Positions 1-11,589 of a stretch of DNA of 64,000 nt are shown here, piece after piece. The first letter of the stretch is position 1; each line of letters opens with the position of its first letter. The stretch lies in contig BDSL01000030.1 in NCBI GenBank assembly GCA_003116995.1, positions 806,001 to 870,000 on the forward strand, read 5' to 3'. The position numbers and the translations under genes are program-made. Source of the DNA: Yamagishiella unicocca (Eukaryota; Chlorophyta; Chlorophyceae; Chlamydomonadales; Volvocaceae). The notes beneath the pieces are model-generated. The model worked only from the letters and a program-made list of their open reading frames with translations, did no database searches and had not been told where the DNA came from.

Positions 1-662
1 TTGCTTCGGCACCCAAGGGGTAGCTTTGTCAGGATAATTGCAGCCATGTTTCATCAGATGGAAGCACGTTTTGGGCTCTGCACCGTTCTGCGCCTACATG
101 ACTCGATAACCAGCTGGTGGCTTAAAAGCTCGCCTTTCAGTATGGATATGTCTATATGCGAACCGTAACTGTCAGCCGCGACAGCCGCCGCAGGGAGCAG
201 GGCCGTGCCTATTGACGTTAGGATAGGTTAGGATAGCGCCATCCCGGCCTCCAGCAGCACATGAGCACCGCGTGAAGCCGCAGCTGGCACTGGCTGGCGG
301 CACCCCCGCCATCGCCGCCGCCGCCCTCGCCAGCGATGGTCATTGCAGCCGCAGCTCCCACGCCTCTGCGCGTGGGATAAGAAGGGGGGTGAGGCGAAAC
401 CCGTAGGATAAGAAGAGGGAAATGGGGAGAGCGCCTGGCAACCGCAATCTCAGGCCTCTCAGACCCGGACAGGGGCAGCGGGCCGTATACCCCCTCACCC
501 ACACCTCGAGGCAGCTAGCTGGCCGCGTGGGAGCACGCACCCCGTGTGCAACTGTGACAACGCCACCCCACCATCACTAGCATAGCACGCTATGCTGGCT
601 TGCTCATTTGCAGCCAACACCAGCATGCCACCCTCTACCACGACGGGTGTGGGGGCCTTTTT

Positions 663-719
663 GTTGTTGTAACGGTTACAGTGGGTTCCAGAACAAGCGG
701 TCGAACCATCGGGCCTGAT
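663..719 (+). pseudogene. LINE-like C-terminal peptide remnant
   Basis: The plus frame reads VVVTVTVGSRTSGRTIG, nearly the same as the peptide at 58217-58279 and similar to other copies in the right half of the window. It then diverges without the usual stop. It is probably the end of a decayed non-LTR retrotransposon ORF. Nothing else of the element is recognisable here. Confidence 0.5.
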
Positions 720-1094
720 CTATGCCATTTGAAGCGCTGGTCAGGGCTGGTCCTGGGCTTGCTTGGAAAATGGCAATCTGCCACCGCGCCTTGTAAAAAG
801 GAAGCCGATTGTTGATGAGAGAGCACTTTCTTGTTGAAAACCACAGTCGTTGGGGGATTGGCCGTTCCGTACCTGTTTTGAGCTTGGGCGACAAACTTTT
901 TGGCCATCGGCATCTGTCGGCATGCTGTAAATGCAGAGCACCAATGGACCTGAAGACTGTCTTATCGGCTGGCGCCAGACGTTCGAATCGGTGTGGCACG
1001 TGCATAAGCCAGGCAAGGATCGTTGCGCGAAGGCGGTTGCCCGTCCCGACTGAGCCCTGCCATGCCCCACGGCACCCGGCCGTGCTGCTCGTGC

Positions 1095-1680
1095 TTTCCT
1101 GGCTGGCCGTGATTGGCCGACTCCAGGCCTGAAAGGTACGCTGTCGAAAGCGTTCAGGCTACAACCGACCAGGTTGTAGACACGGTGGCAACTGTAGACC
1201 GAAGCGCGTCCCACAGCTGAACTGTCACTTGCGGGGCAACAGATGCTCGGCACTGTCGTTACACGTCTGTAGCTGGGCACCTCGTGCGAGAGGATACACT
1301 GAGCATGGCCGGGAATGCCAGAAGTGGCATCACATGGGCATCCCGCCGTGCGAAAGCAGCGTAGGCTAAGTGGGAACGATGTGCGCACCCGATCCGTTCG
1401 GCCCCTAGGCTGCCCTAGGCGAGCCTTGTATATGACCCACTTGCTGATGCGATTGTGAGCCAGCTGCTATCAACTGCCGAAAGCTATCAAACAGTGCAAG
1501 ACGAAGTCCGTTACTCAGTGCCAGTGCACCGTACCTAAGTACAACGCACTTGCGAGGTATTTCGCTCTTAACCATCTCGCTCAGATTCGCGTTTTTGGAG
1601 CGGCACCGAAACCACGACTAGTGCCCCCGAAACTACGGCTACGCCGGTGCTAGGGCATGACAAGCCATTTTATGCCACTG
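1095..1680 (+). repeat. Dispersed repeat, copy A
   Basis: This stretch aligns by eye, with substitutions and small indels, to 59290-59860 in the same orientation. Shared blocks include the 'cactccaggcctga' type start, 'acttgcggggcaac', 'tacacgtctg', 'ctgggcacctcgtg' and 'ggagcggc.ccgaaacca'. It has no long ORF. It could be a solo LTR or a non-autonomous element. Target-site duplications were not resolved. Confidence 0.65.
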
Positions 1681-3434
1681 CCCCCTTCCTATGCCCAAGC
1701 CTGCCCCCAAAGTGCCAGGCGGGTGCGAGTGGCCAACATACGGGAGTCAGGGGCTATGGCCAGCTTTTTTCGGCGCATCTGTGCCACATCCTCGATCTGA
1801 ATGCTGACCGCACCCTGGCTGCAGGCTGTACAACGCGGTCCACCATTCGCGTCTTCAGGTTGTGCGTTGGCACGTACGTATGCCCCTAACCGTCACGTAC
1901 ACGGATCAGTTGGCGTGGCTTGCAGCTTTGATGAGGCCATCTGTGCTCACATCTGTACTTCTGCGGGAAAATGCAGGATGACTGATATACCCCAATATAC
2001 CGGTGCTCGACCGCTTGTTGCTTAAACGGGAGCCGACAGACGTCACCTAATCCGCTCGTACTGCTGCCGTAGGCCTTGTGCTGCTGCTGAGGCCGTGCGG
2101 TGGTGACCGTGCAGCCAGCAAATGTGCGGACGAGCAGAGAGGCAAGCACATACCCATTGGTATGGTATTTCAACTTGCAATCCAAACTTTTGCACGCCAT
2201 AGTGCGGTTGCACGCCATAGTGCGGCACCCTTGCAGCAGCTTGCAGCGTTCTGCGCTTAGTATGGTGCCTATGGTACCGGCACGCGGATCGCTTTTGGGT
2301 ATGCTATGGAGCGAGCAACGTTTCCCTGATGAGTAACTTTGCCCCTCCTTGCCTAGTATCGGCTGTCATTCAGTTGAGCAGCGGGAGCCAGGTTGAGCCA
2401 GGATGGCTCACGTGCATCCTAACACTTCAAAGCCTACACTGTAAGCTGCTCAGCTAGCTCAGCTGCTCGCAACGAGGGCGCTGCCCCTTGATACTATGAG
2501 CGTTATGGGAAGAAACGCCTACGATTTTAAGGCCATGGCGTCGCAGCAAAGAACAGCGCATGTGGTGCAGCAACGAGCAGCCGAGCGAGTGCAATGCAAG
2601 CACCCACATGCAGCCATGAGCAGTTGAGCAAGTGTTCAGATTGTTTGCAACTTGCCCTAGTGCCTATGCTGTAGAGTCCAGGCTGAACGTCGCCAATCGC
2701 TCTTTCGCCATGGTGTGAGTCGGAGGCTTTCTTCAACGCGTCCAAGTAAACAGGAGCTAACCAGCTGGGTTCCTCGTCTGCACTTGGCAGTGACAGCAGC
2801 GCAAAGCGCATATTCTGCCAGACGAACGCTCCTGTAAGCATTGCCCAACATACCCAACGAGTGTTGCCGTGCTGATCCTTACATGGTGCGGCATATTGCG
2901 CTCCATGCAACTTAGGAACACAACGCCAGTCCCATGGGTCACAACATGCGCCAATCCTCGATAACGCAAGGCTTCACTTCCATTCCGCGCCTTGTTCGCG
3001 TCGGCCAGGCCTGATTATGCTGGGTTCGGATATATTCTCAAGGAAACGGGCTACTGCAAACCTGCTGGAGGCCTTCCTCAGTGGTGCCACGTACAATTAG
3101 CGACGCTCCACAATCCTAACATGGCATTTATCACAGCAATTTGGACTGATCTCCCTAAAGTGTTTAACCATGCGTTCTGACCCCACACCTCCGAGCAGCA
3201 ACTGCAGTTGTGTGGCTGCAATTTGTTACGCGGACAGACGGACTATATACCTCTAGTTAATTAGGGCGCCTATGATAACAATCCATCATACAGGACAACC
3301 TTTGGGAAGGGCACGGCGACGAAAGTAGGATAACGGTACGGCGACAAACGGGTTCTATTCGCGCGTCGCTACTCAGAATGCAGACACGTTGCCATAATAC
3401 CAGACAAGCTCATCCAAATTACTGTCTGTGCAAG

Positions 3435-4207
3435 ATGATGATGCGTGCTGCTCCCTCAGTTGCTCGGCCGACCGCCTGCGGCCGCGCCTCTCGCTCGCGC
3501 ATGGTTGTGCGCGCCACTGCTGGTGAGACCCACGGAACACATCTTGATCATTTGGGTCGCTGTGTGGGGCCGTGTAAGCATGAAGCAGCGGACGGCTTCT
3601 GAGCACAAATCGACTTATGCGCTGCAGAGCCGGTCACCGAGAGCAAGAACCTAGAAATCATGCGGAAGTTCTCGGAGCAATATGCCAAGCGGTGAGTGGA
3701 AGGGATGTGCCCAAGGGTAATCCTCTACACAGACAGCCCGAAGACCGACGTGTGGTCACAGACTAATTGCCCCCATCGCCTTGACTATAGTTCGGGCACG
3801 TACTTCTGCGTGGACAAGTCGGTGACAGCAGTTGTGATTGCGGGGCTTGCTGAGCACAAGGATTCGCTCGGTGCTGCTCTCTGCCCATGCCGGCACTACG
3901 ACGACAAGGAGGCTGAGGCAGCCCAGGGCTACTGGAACTGCCCTTGTGTACCCATGCGCGAACGCAAGGTATGCTGTTCTGGGCTACCGTGGGTTGTTTA
4001 CGATACAGGGCTCTCATTTCTTGGCGACATCACTATCCTTGGAGACATGTATGATACACGGTCGTAATATCTAACAGTGCTACAAATTTGTGCTGTTCGC
4101 AGGAGTGCCATTGCATGTTGTTCTTGACTGAAGACAACGATTTCGTTGGGCCTGATCAGTCTATTACAATGGATGAGCTAAAGAGCGGTATCACTGGAAT
4201 GCGTTGA
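3435..4207 (+). CDS. FTRC: Ferredoxin:thioredoxin reductase catalytic subunit, plastid
   Basis: Four exons: 3435-3522, 3628-3691, 3791-3968, 4103-4207; phases 1, 2, 0; 144 residues. The product takes electrons from ferredoxin and reduces the disulfide of plastid thioredoxins in the stroma through a 4Fe-4S centre. The complete family signature is visible: CPC-X16-CPC-X8-CHC at Cys82/84, 101/103 and 112/114, plus Cys57. By alignment to the Synechocystis enzyme, Cys84 and Cys114 are the redox pair, and Cys82, 101, 103 and 112 bind the cluster. Residues 1-29 (MMMRAAPSVARPTACGRAS..) form a typical short chloroplast transit peptide. I start at the first of three consecutive ATGs; an in-frame upstream ATG at 3378 would only lengthen the leader. 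The partner variable subunit is not in this window. Confidence 0.96.
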
Positions 4208-4251
4208 GCAGATCAAATGAGTGCACGGCCCTGGGAGCCGGCTGGAGAGGT

Positions 4252-4582
4252 TCATCGCACAACTGAGGAACTATTTAGGCGCTCACACGCAAGCCGCAGC
4301 TGTCTGAGTTGATCTGCAAGGAGGGATGTTTGTGCTCTTCTGGCTCCCAGTACCTCACCAGCAGCAAGCAGTTGCGACGTGGAGCCCTCAAGTGGGGCCA
4401 TGGACGTCTGCACCGAGGGTTGTAGGGCAGGAGTCGCAATTTTCGCGGGTTACGCAGCACCGATAGAAAACGTCTTCAATTGGTGTGCTTACCTCTAGCA
4501 CAGAAAGCGCTTTGTTGAGAGCACGTTGGTGCTGGTGTGACAGAGAGACGAGTGATGCTGCTGTGTTTTCGTTCGTCGCCAT
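4252..4582 (-). CDS. Unrecognised 66-residue helical protein, convergent with FTRC
   Basis: Three exons on the minus strand: 4582-4493, 4407-4359, 4313-4252. Donors are gtaagc and gtgagg, acceptors are tgcag, and the phases match (0, then 1). The product starts MATNENTAASLVSLSHQHQR and continues with heptad-like helices (ALNKALSVLE, QLRQLRLACERL) before the stop. It has no transit peptide, transmembrane segment or domain I know. It resembles small coiled-coil subunits of larger complexes, but that is inference. Its stop lies 45 bp from the FTRC stop in tail-to-tail orientation, so the two 3' UTRs must overlap. Without splicing, exon 1 alone would run to 64 residues. The spliced model is preferred because all sites and phases fit. 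Confidence 0.45.
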
Positions 4583-5569
4583 GCCCTACGTCATCGCTCT
4601 GTTTGTTGTGGATGAAAAATTATGCTGAACGTGTGTGTGACTGTCGACAGGAGGTCGTCGAACTGCATTGATCGTGCAGTACGGCCAATAATGCAAAGCA
4701 AATATCGGCATGGACGATGGCGCGGACATCGATGATGCAAGCCACGGAATAGTGAGCAAATAAAATATTCTGTCCACACAAACCACGTAAGGCGTGGCAC
4801 ACGTGTGCGCCGCAGAGTGTAACAATGGCTCCGGAGCTCTCTACCAACCCTTGCCGACAGACTGTCTACACACCAAGGCGGTTGCACCGTGATCCACAGC
4901 TATACCTTGATGATGCTACCCATAGGCGCACGCTTGTAAGCAAAGCGCATGCTGAGGGACAGAAAACGCGCGTGGGAAAGGGTGGGAGTTGCTTTATTCA
5001 TCAAGAAATGTTGTTCAGGCATCTCCATACCCCTTAGCAAGGGGTAGTCATGCGTTGAAGGCAGCCAATGGCATTGAAATGAGTGGAAACGGTATCACAC
5101 AGGTTGAAGCTGAATACTTCTGGCTCATACAGTTTGCCAGGAGAAAGCTTGCCATTGCCTGCCTCTGCATGATCATCAACATACCATGCAGGCGGGTCCG
5201 CACAGTAAGCTTTAACTTGTACTGAACAACCAGTGCCATTAAAGGCCGACTCACACCCATTACCCGGCGTTAACTGCCAGGGTGTGCCCCGGCTACGAAT
5301 GCGACCTGCGTATTACGTATTAAGCATAAATGCGAACGTCCACGCCAGCTGACCGCGGTGGAGTTCAACATCAAAGTCCGCATACGCCACTCAGCAGATG
5401 CGGTACCTACTCGTTCGTCACCGGACGCGGGATAGGTGCGCAGCTACCGTTACCCAAAACATACAATGTACACTTCTGACGTAGTTGCGCCAAGCATGGC
5501 CAGCCAGCCACGGGCAAGTAGGCCAAGCACCCACAGTCCCGCGCCCACTGCACATTGTCGATACATCTG
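4583..5569. other. Intergenic, no supported gene
   Basis: Only short frames without domain or splice support. It should contain the promoter of the 66-residue gene and the 3' UTR of the HMG/histone-fold gene, both on the minus strand. No striking repeat was seen. Confidence 0.5.
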
Positions 5570-6214
5570 TCATGCAAGCCCGAATGCGCGCTCAATGCTG
5601 TTATTCTGGACTCCCGCTGGTTTATCCAGACGGGGCTTCTTGCCCGGCGGCGCCGTCTTGCCTTCTTCGGCGGCAGACACCGCCGCAGCCACCATGTTCA
5701 TCACGGCCGTGAGACCCACCGTCACCAGCCGCTTGTCACCCCGAACACTGCGCTCAATATCGTCCAACCGCACCGTGCGGCGCTTCGCGCTCACAGCCGT
5801 CGCCGTCGCCTTGGCGCATAAGGCGGCAAGGAAAACGTCGGCTGCTGCAGACATTGCTAACAGGGCTTCGGCGGAGCACCGATTGATCTCTGGGTCTACT
5901 CCTATCACCCGCCGCACCCACGCGGCAGGCAGGGTGGCGGCCTTTATTTCGCTCGCGCCTTCGTGCTGCTGCTGTTCACCAGCGTCGGGGCCCTGCTGTG
6001 CTTCGCCGTCCACGGCCTGCTGCTGCTGGTGCTGCTCCTCGGCCTGCGCCTTGTACGAGGCTTTTTCCTCGTCGCTGAGGGCCTTCCAGAGCTGCCCGAG
6101 CTCTTTGGCCACGACCGTAACGGGTATCTTGACATGCCCCTCCGCTAGCAGCTTCTGCCTTACTTCTTCGCGCTTTGAGTTGCAGAAGAACATGTACGCT
6201 GTTGGTGGAGCCAT
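5570..6214 (-). CDS. HMG-box plus histone-fold (NF-YC/Dpb3-like) nuclear protein
   Basis: An intronless ORF of 214 residues. Residues 1-60 form an HMG box: AYMFFCNSKREEVRQK, then KELGQLWKALSDEEKASYKA. Residues 61-92 are a Gln-rich linker. Residues 94-165 form a histone fold of the CBF/NF-Y/archaeal-histone class: WVRRVIGVDPEINRCSAEA, then KRRTVRLDDIERSV. This is closest in style to NF-YC, Dpb3/POLE4 or CHRAC15. A basic tail (GKKPRLDK, residues 191-198) looks like a nuclear localisation signal. Both domains bind or bend DNA, so a chromatin or replication role is likely, but the histone-fold partner is unknown. The two-domain arrangement in one short protein is unusual. The absence of introns contrasts with its neighbours and could point to retroposition or simply a short gene. 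Confidence 0.85.
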   Translation of the reverse strand: MAPPTAYMFFCNSKREEVRQKLLAEGHVKIPVTVVAKELGQLWKALSDEEKASYKAQAEEQHQQQQAVDGEAQQGPDAGEQQQHEGASEIKAATLPAAWVRRVIGVDPEINRCSAEALLAMSAAADVFLAALCAKATATAVSAKRRTVRLDDIERSVRGDKRLVTVGLTAVMNMVAAAVSAAEEGKTAPPGKKPRLDKPAGVQNNSIERAFGLA

Positions 6215-7915
6215 TATTGCCGAACAGGCCCGCTAGGGGCCTGGTACAACGCTCTCCGCGACGATTAACACGTAAGCAAGCAAGCGATCAAGCCGTAAAC
6301 TTAAAAATATAATGCTCAATTCCAGCAAAGGTAAAAAAGGAAACGTTGTATGCCTTCCAGGCTTTGGTAGCGTTCAGGTCAGGAGCAACGCTAGCGGATT
6401 ATTTGAAGGTACCGGTACGCTTATTCGCTTCTGACAGGCACAAAAACACATAAAAATCTGACTTGGTACTGCTGGCTCGCATAATAATGTAAGAATCATC
6501 CATCCTCAAACTTTCCCGCGCAAGTCCACCAGTTGTACGGCGATCCCTGAACCGGTTCCGCGCTCGTAGCCGTTCTGGCTCCGGTGTAACTATCGCAATT
6601 GGGTTTTGACATTCGGCCCCTTACGCTAACAGCTGCATAACAGTTGGAGAATTCAGGTGATCAGTAGTGCTGTATGTCATTTAGACGCGAAGTATGACCG
6701 GCACAGAGCTAAGGCTACGGTGGCGCGTGGAGGCGGGGCAGGACCGCGGGACGCCCTGGTATCTGGCAGCTGATGGCCCCTGATGGCTGATCGCTGCTTG
6801 ACGGCCCGATATCACCTTTGCACGCCTTTGCCTGCTAACGTCTGCTGCGGTATGCGACGGTATGTTAACTGCTGGTGTGTGTTATCGTGTCTGCTGTTGC
6901 CTAAACAGAAGTACAAAGATTAGCACGGGGTCGGAATAGTATGCTGTGCGAAATTTACACAGAAGCTGTATGTACGACAGCATGCCTGCAGTCGCGTTTC
7001 CATCGCGTACGACCTGCGCCGCGGTCTCAATTTAGAGATTTGCGCGTGGCTTAAGGTTCCCGCCGCCCTCAGGCGCAGGTGTGGTGGCCCGCCTTACCCG
7101 CCCGGGTTGTACCGATTTGGTCCAATAATAGTACTGTCGTCTGCTCGTCAATAACAAAGTGCAACCGCAACTATTTTGGCGTCATGGTCAACCCCAAAGT
7201 TCTTTGGGGTTTAGTGAGGTTTAGACGAAAAGCCGGGAGCTGAGCGCCGAACCTTTGCTCCTGCCAATGTAACGGCAACCGACAATACTTAGCGAAATAT
7301 GGCTACGGCAGTACGCTGGTCGTGGCGGGTTATGACCAGCCATGGCGAGGAGCCTTCTGCGAATATGCAGCTGACCTCATGGATTGCCCTTTGGACGCTG
7401 GGGTAATAGGCTGCCATGCATCTAGCTGGGAGCTCGTCACCCGTTGACGAGCTGGGCGTCCGTCAACGGGAAACGAGCATCATGTATCTGCCATGCGCTA
7501 TCAGAAGTATAGGTTCCCTACATGAAAGCAGCTGCCGAGTAGCTTTCAACTCGTATCGCGCACCTTAAAACTAAGCAAGCGCATTGCTCCCTGGGTTGTC
7601 GCAAGGCACGCGTCAACCCGCACTCAAGCAGCGTCAACCACCATTGAAGCAGCAACCGATCACTCACCACCTTGACCACTATGTTACGCCGGGTACAGCC
7701 AACAGGAGCTGCACCGATGCTCGCCGCTGGCCAGCCTGGAATGCGCTCTGCTGCATGTCCTTGCACTCACCCCGGCACAGCGTCTCTACACTACCCCACC
7801 GCAGCACGCCCCTTGCATCCCACCAACCTGACACGGTCCTCTCTCCTCCCACACACGCCCCGCAATGGCCATGCCGCCTTGAACCCCAGAAGCCACGTAG
7901 CTAGCCCCGACCCGC
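6215..7915. other. Intergenic, no supported gene
   Basis: No open frame with domain support. It lies upstream of the minus-strand HMG/histone-fold gene and downstream of the succinyl-CoA ligase stop, so it should hold the promoter of the former and the 3' UTR of the latter. No obvious repeat was noted. Confidence 0.5.
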
Positions 7916-10900
7916 TCAGGCCAAGCCCCGCTCCTTCATGACACGCATCATGGTGGTCCCCATCTGCGCGGGGGAGCGCGTCACGGTGACACCCGCCGCC
8001 TCAAGCGCCTCAATCTTGTCCGAGGCGCGGCCCTTGCCGCCCGAGATGATCGCGCCAGCGTGACCCATGCGCCGCCCGGGAGGAGCCGTGAGGCCTGCCG
8101 GGAGGGGCGCCGTAGAGGGGCACCGGTGTGCCGAAGGCTACGATGGAAGTGGTGTCCAGAAATGAAAGGAATGACACAATAGGGTGGCCAGGGCAGCGTG
8201 AGGTGCCTCCCGTCCGCATGCCGAAGCCCACCCTGAACACTACGTACCGGCGATGAAGGACACAACGGGCTTCTTGGTCCCTGACGCCTTGATGAACTCC
8301 GCCGCCTCCTCCTCCGCCGTCCCGCCGATCTCACCGATCATAATGATTCCCTCGGTCTGTAGGGCGGTGCACGTGGCGCCAGGGGAGCGTAAGCAGAGTG
8401 CTACCACCACGCGTGTATCCCGCCCACCCTGCTCAGCCCCGAAATCGCCGTGAAACATTCAGACGACATGCCTGACACGTACATCAAGCCTTCCGGTCCT
8501 CGCCTCCGGCCACGCACGTGCAATGCACACAAGTCAGTTGCGTCCACATAGTTAAGAGCAACCAGCGCGGAACCACGTATGCAGCCTGCGTGGAACATAC
8601 GCGTGCACTGCTCGTGCCCTTACCGTCTAGCTAGCTGGTAGTCGCATGCATTAATGGTGGTACTCCGCGGCCGCCTGACATGGCCGGTCCATGCCGAGGT
8701 GCCGAAACACCCGACCCGAACGCCTCCCGTCCAATCGCCTGCCTCTCATGCCATCCAGCATCGACTACATTACCCTGCATCTGACCCTCCCCGCCCGCCG
8801 CCCTAGCCGCACCTGCGGGTCCTTGACGAAGCGCTCCAAGCAGTCCACGAAGTTGGTCCCGTTGAAGGGGTCGCCGCCGATGCCCACCACCGTGGACTGC
8901 CCCAGGCCCTGGGTGGTGGTCTGGTACACCGCCTGTGACGTTTCAGATGGGCCGGGAGTTCCACGCAAAGATGTGGAGCGAATCATGGCATCCTTAGTTG
9001 TTGCGCGTGGTACCGATACGTGCAGGCTTTTGGAAGCGCTGTACCATGCAAGGGCGCACGCAGGGATCTAGTGGCGGGCGTCCCATGTGCCATACAGGGT
9101 CATTCGTGAGGTAGCGACAAGATCGCAACCGGATCATTCGTGAGGTAGCGACAGAACCTGCTTGCCGGCCTCAGCACTCCGATCCTTCCCGCCGTGGCAA
9201 CGCCCTGATCTCACCTCGTAGGTGAGGGTACCCGAGCGGCTCACGATGCCAATCTTGCCCTGCTGGTGGATGTAACCCTGCGGCGCGCAATGGCGTGGCG
9301 TGGAAGGTCAGGAAGGCGAGCAATGGCGTGGAAGGTTTAAGTAACCACGCATTGACAGAACCACATGGCTACTGCCCCTAGAAGGGCCAGGCAACGCTCA
9401 CAATTTACTCATAAGATGCGCCCTAATGCCTCAGCACAGCGGCTCGGCAGGGCACCCAGCGTACAGGGGGCGCAACGAAGGTTGCAAGCAAGCCCCACCC
9501 GCCGTTACGCGCGAATAACTCCTGCCGCCCCTGACCCACTGCGTGCGTCACCGAGACTGCCGTACAAAGATGCGCAACGAACCGCAGGCGGGGACAGATC
9601 CCGGCGGGCTAAGCCCGGACGCTCACCGGCATGATGCCGATCTTGCATTCGCCGGGCTTGATGATGCCCGGGCAATTGGGCCCTATGAGCCGCGTCTTGG
9701 TCTGCCCCTGCATCGCCCTCTTCACCTTGACCTGCAGGACGGCAGGGGGTGGGTTGCATCGGGCGCAGGTGCACGGCAGGGGTGGCGGCTGGGTCAGTGT
9801 CCCACTCTGCCAGCAGAGACTGCGTCATTCTCGCTCCGTCTCTCTGCTTGCCACGAGGCGACGGCAGGGGCGTGTGCAGCAGCGGAGAGCGTCCGACGGA
9901 GTCGAATAGCCGGGTCCCAGCCCCAGCAGATGATGTCGCACGAGGCGGTGCGACCCAGCATCGTGCGGCGCCGGCTGGCTGCTGCTGCTGCGCAGTACGC
10001 GGCACGGCCAATAGTTTTGCTGCAGCACGTGTGATAGCATGGTCGAACGGCGCAATCGTCGCATCCCCGGCACGTGAACGTTGTCGAGGGAGCCGAATCC
10101 CGACAGGCACCAACACCCGTTTTTCTCGGGCGTTGCGCCTCCCGCATATAACAAATCGGCAAAGACGCGGCCATTAACTGCCTTTGCAGTGATCAGTTAG
10201 TAGCTGGTGCGGACAGTCGGCAACACGGATGCACGGCTGGTGCCAGTGGGTACCGCATGGTGATGGGGCGCTGGTCAAGGTGCGACACCTTGACTTCCAA
10301 CAAGGCCGATGGTGTCGCCAGCGCCCGCACTAGGCAGCAGGGGCCGCGGCGGTGATCCGGAAAAGCGCTGCAAAGTGCGAATAGCGCTCTTAGCTCAGGC
10401 TCAAGGGGCGGCGCACCCGGGAACGGCCGGATGCCCTCGGAGCGACATGACGGACTGGCGCTGCCCGGACGCTGGCGCGGTAGAGAGACGTCGATAGAGA
10501 GTCGCCGCAGGGCAACCGCATGGCGGCTTCTGCCGACAACAACCGCACCCTTCGGTTTCCTCATGTGGTTCAGAAAGCCCAGAAAAGGTCCATGCGGGAG
10601 CTCAAACTCTGCATCGGAGTCCCGTCGACCTTCAACCTCCCCAGCAGTGTAATTTTGTGGGGGGGCCCAACATCACGCCGCGCTGCGCCGCCCGCTCATT
10701 GGCACCGCATCCTCGCTCCGCTGTCAATCCGGTTACTGTCGTACGCTCGTACCATGTCGTGCTGCGGGATTCCCTCCGTGATGCACACCACAAGGTCCAG
10801 CTCCGCCTCCACCGCCTCCATGATGGCGCGGGCCGCGAAGGGCGGCGGGACGTAGATGACGGTGGCCTGGCAGCCGGTGGCGTCCTTGGCCTCCCGCACG

Positions 10901-11589
10901 CTGTTGAAGACCGGGAGGCCCAGGTGGGTGCTGCCGCCCTTCTTGGGCGTCACACCACCCACCATCTGGGTGCCGTAAGCGATGGCCTGGGTGTTTGGCG
11001 GGCGACGGGCAGGGTGGAGTGGGTTCAGGGTGGGGTTAGGACGCGACACGTGGGTGAAGGAGACTGGAGGAGTATTGAATGTGCCTTGTATGCGGGTATT
11101 GGTTAAACACTCGGAACATGGGAAGGGGCTCAGTTGGGAGCAAGCCCGTAATTTGCGCGATGGGTGACCGGCCTCATGATGCTAAGCATCGTCAGCCCAC
11201 CGACCCAGCAGCACCGACCACCCTGCCGGTGCTGTCTCTCTGGGCGGCGCGCTTTAAATTATGGAGCACGCGTGTCAATCCAAGAGAGGTTGCCGTACGC
11301 CGGTGGCTTGCCTGCTCGGTGTGGAAGGTCCCGTTCTTGCCGGTGATGCCCTGGCAAATGACCTTGGTCGTTTTATCAACGAATACAGCTGGTTCATGCG
11401 TCTGCATGCGGATGGCGTTTTGCAGGTAAGGGTGTCAGTGCACGGGGGCTGTGATGGCGCCAAGAGGGCAGCTCTTACCGCCTGCGCGGCGAACCCACGA
11501 ATGACGCCGGCTGCAGCTGGCGCATCCGATTTGGCGACGCTGTGCGATTTTCGCAGTATGCAAGGTAATAAAATAAGTCGGGTGAGCAC
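7916..11589 (-). CDS. SUCLG1: Succinyl-CoA ligase alpha subunit, mitochondrial
   Basis: Eight exons on the minus strand: 11589-11479, 11401-11312, 10986-10753, 9731-9627, 9277-9215, 8932-8813, 8356-8248, 8094-7916; 336 residues. It interconverts succinyl-CoA and succinate with NTP formation in the TCA cycle, as a heterodimer with the beta subunit. Visible family blocks in order: a mitochondrial presequence (residues 1-37, [20 protein letters not shown]..), the CoA-binding [14 protein letters not shown], then [48 protein letters not shown] and [10 protein letters not shown], and the phosphohistidine loop [15 protein letters not shown]. Intron 2 starts with GC (CAG|GCAAGC), a GC-AG intron; all others are GT-AG. 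Its start faces the AsnRS start across about 480 bp. Confidence 0.97.
10987..11311 (-). other. GC-AG intron of succinyl-CoA ligase alpha
   Basis: The protein family demands the junction FHTEQ|AIAYG. The exon ends at 11312 and the intron begins with gcaagc, which matches the GC-AG consensus AG|GCAAGT closely. No in-phase GT donor nearby preserves the conserved sequence. The acceptor is acacccag at 10987-10989. Confidence 0.85.

Larger units (their letters stand above)
1..3434. other. Intergenic region with repeat debris
   Basis: No exon chain with good splice sites and a recognisable protein was found here. The stretch contains a retroelement tail at 663-719 and a dispersed repeat at about 1095-1680, both listed separately. 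A 15-bp motif is duplicated at about 2205-2235. The longest open frame on the minus strand (2527-2910) has no recognisable domain and no flanking splice logic, so I do not call it a gene. The promoter and 5' leader of FTRC must lie at the right edge. Confidence 0.5.

Noticed and set aside
986..1000. GTTCGAATC resembling a tRNA T-loop
   Set aside because: No acceptor, D- or anticodon arms can be drawn around it. No tRNA was found elsewhere in the window either.
2527..2910. 127-residue minus-strand ORF
   Set aside because: No recognisable domain, splice signals or homologous copy in the window. Length is within chance for this composition.
5436..6236. 266-residue plus-strand ORF
   Set aside because: Shadow of the HMG-box/histone-fold gene on the opposite strand; it has no domain of its own.
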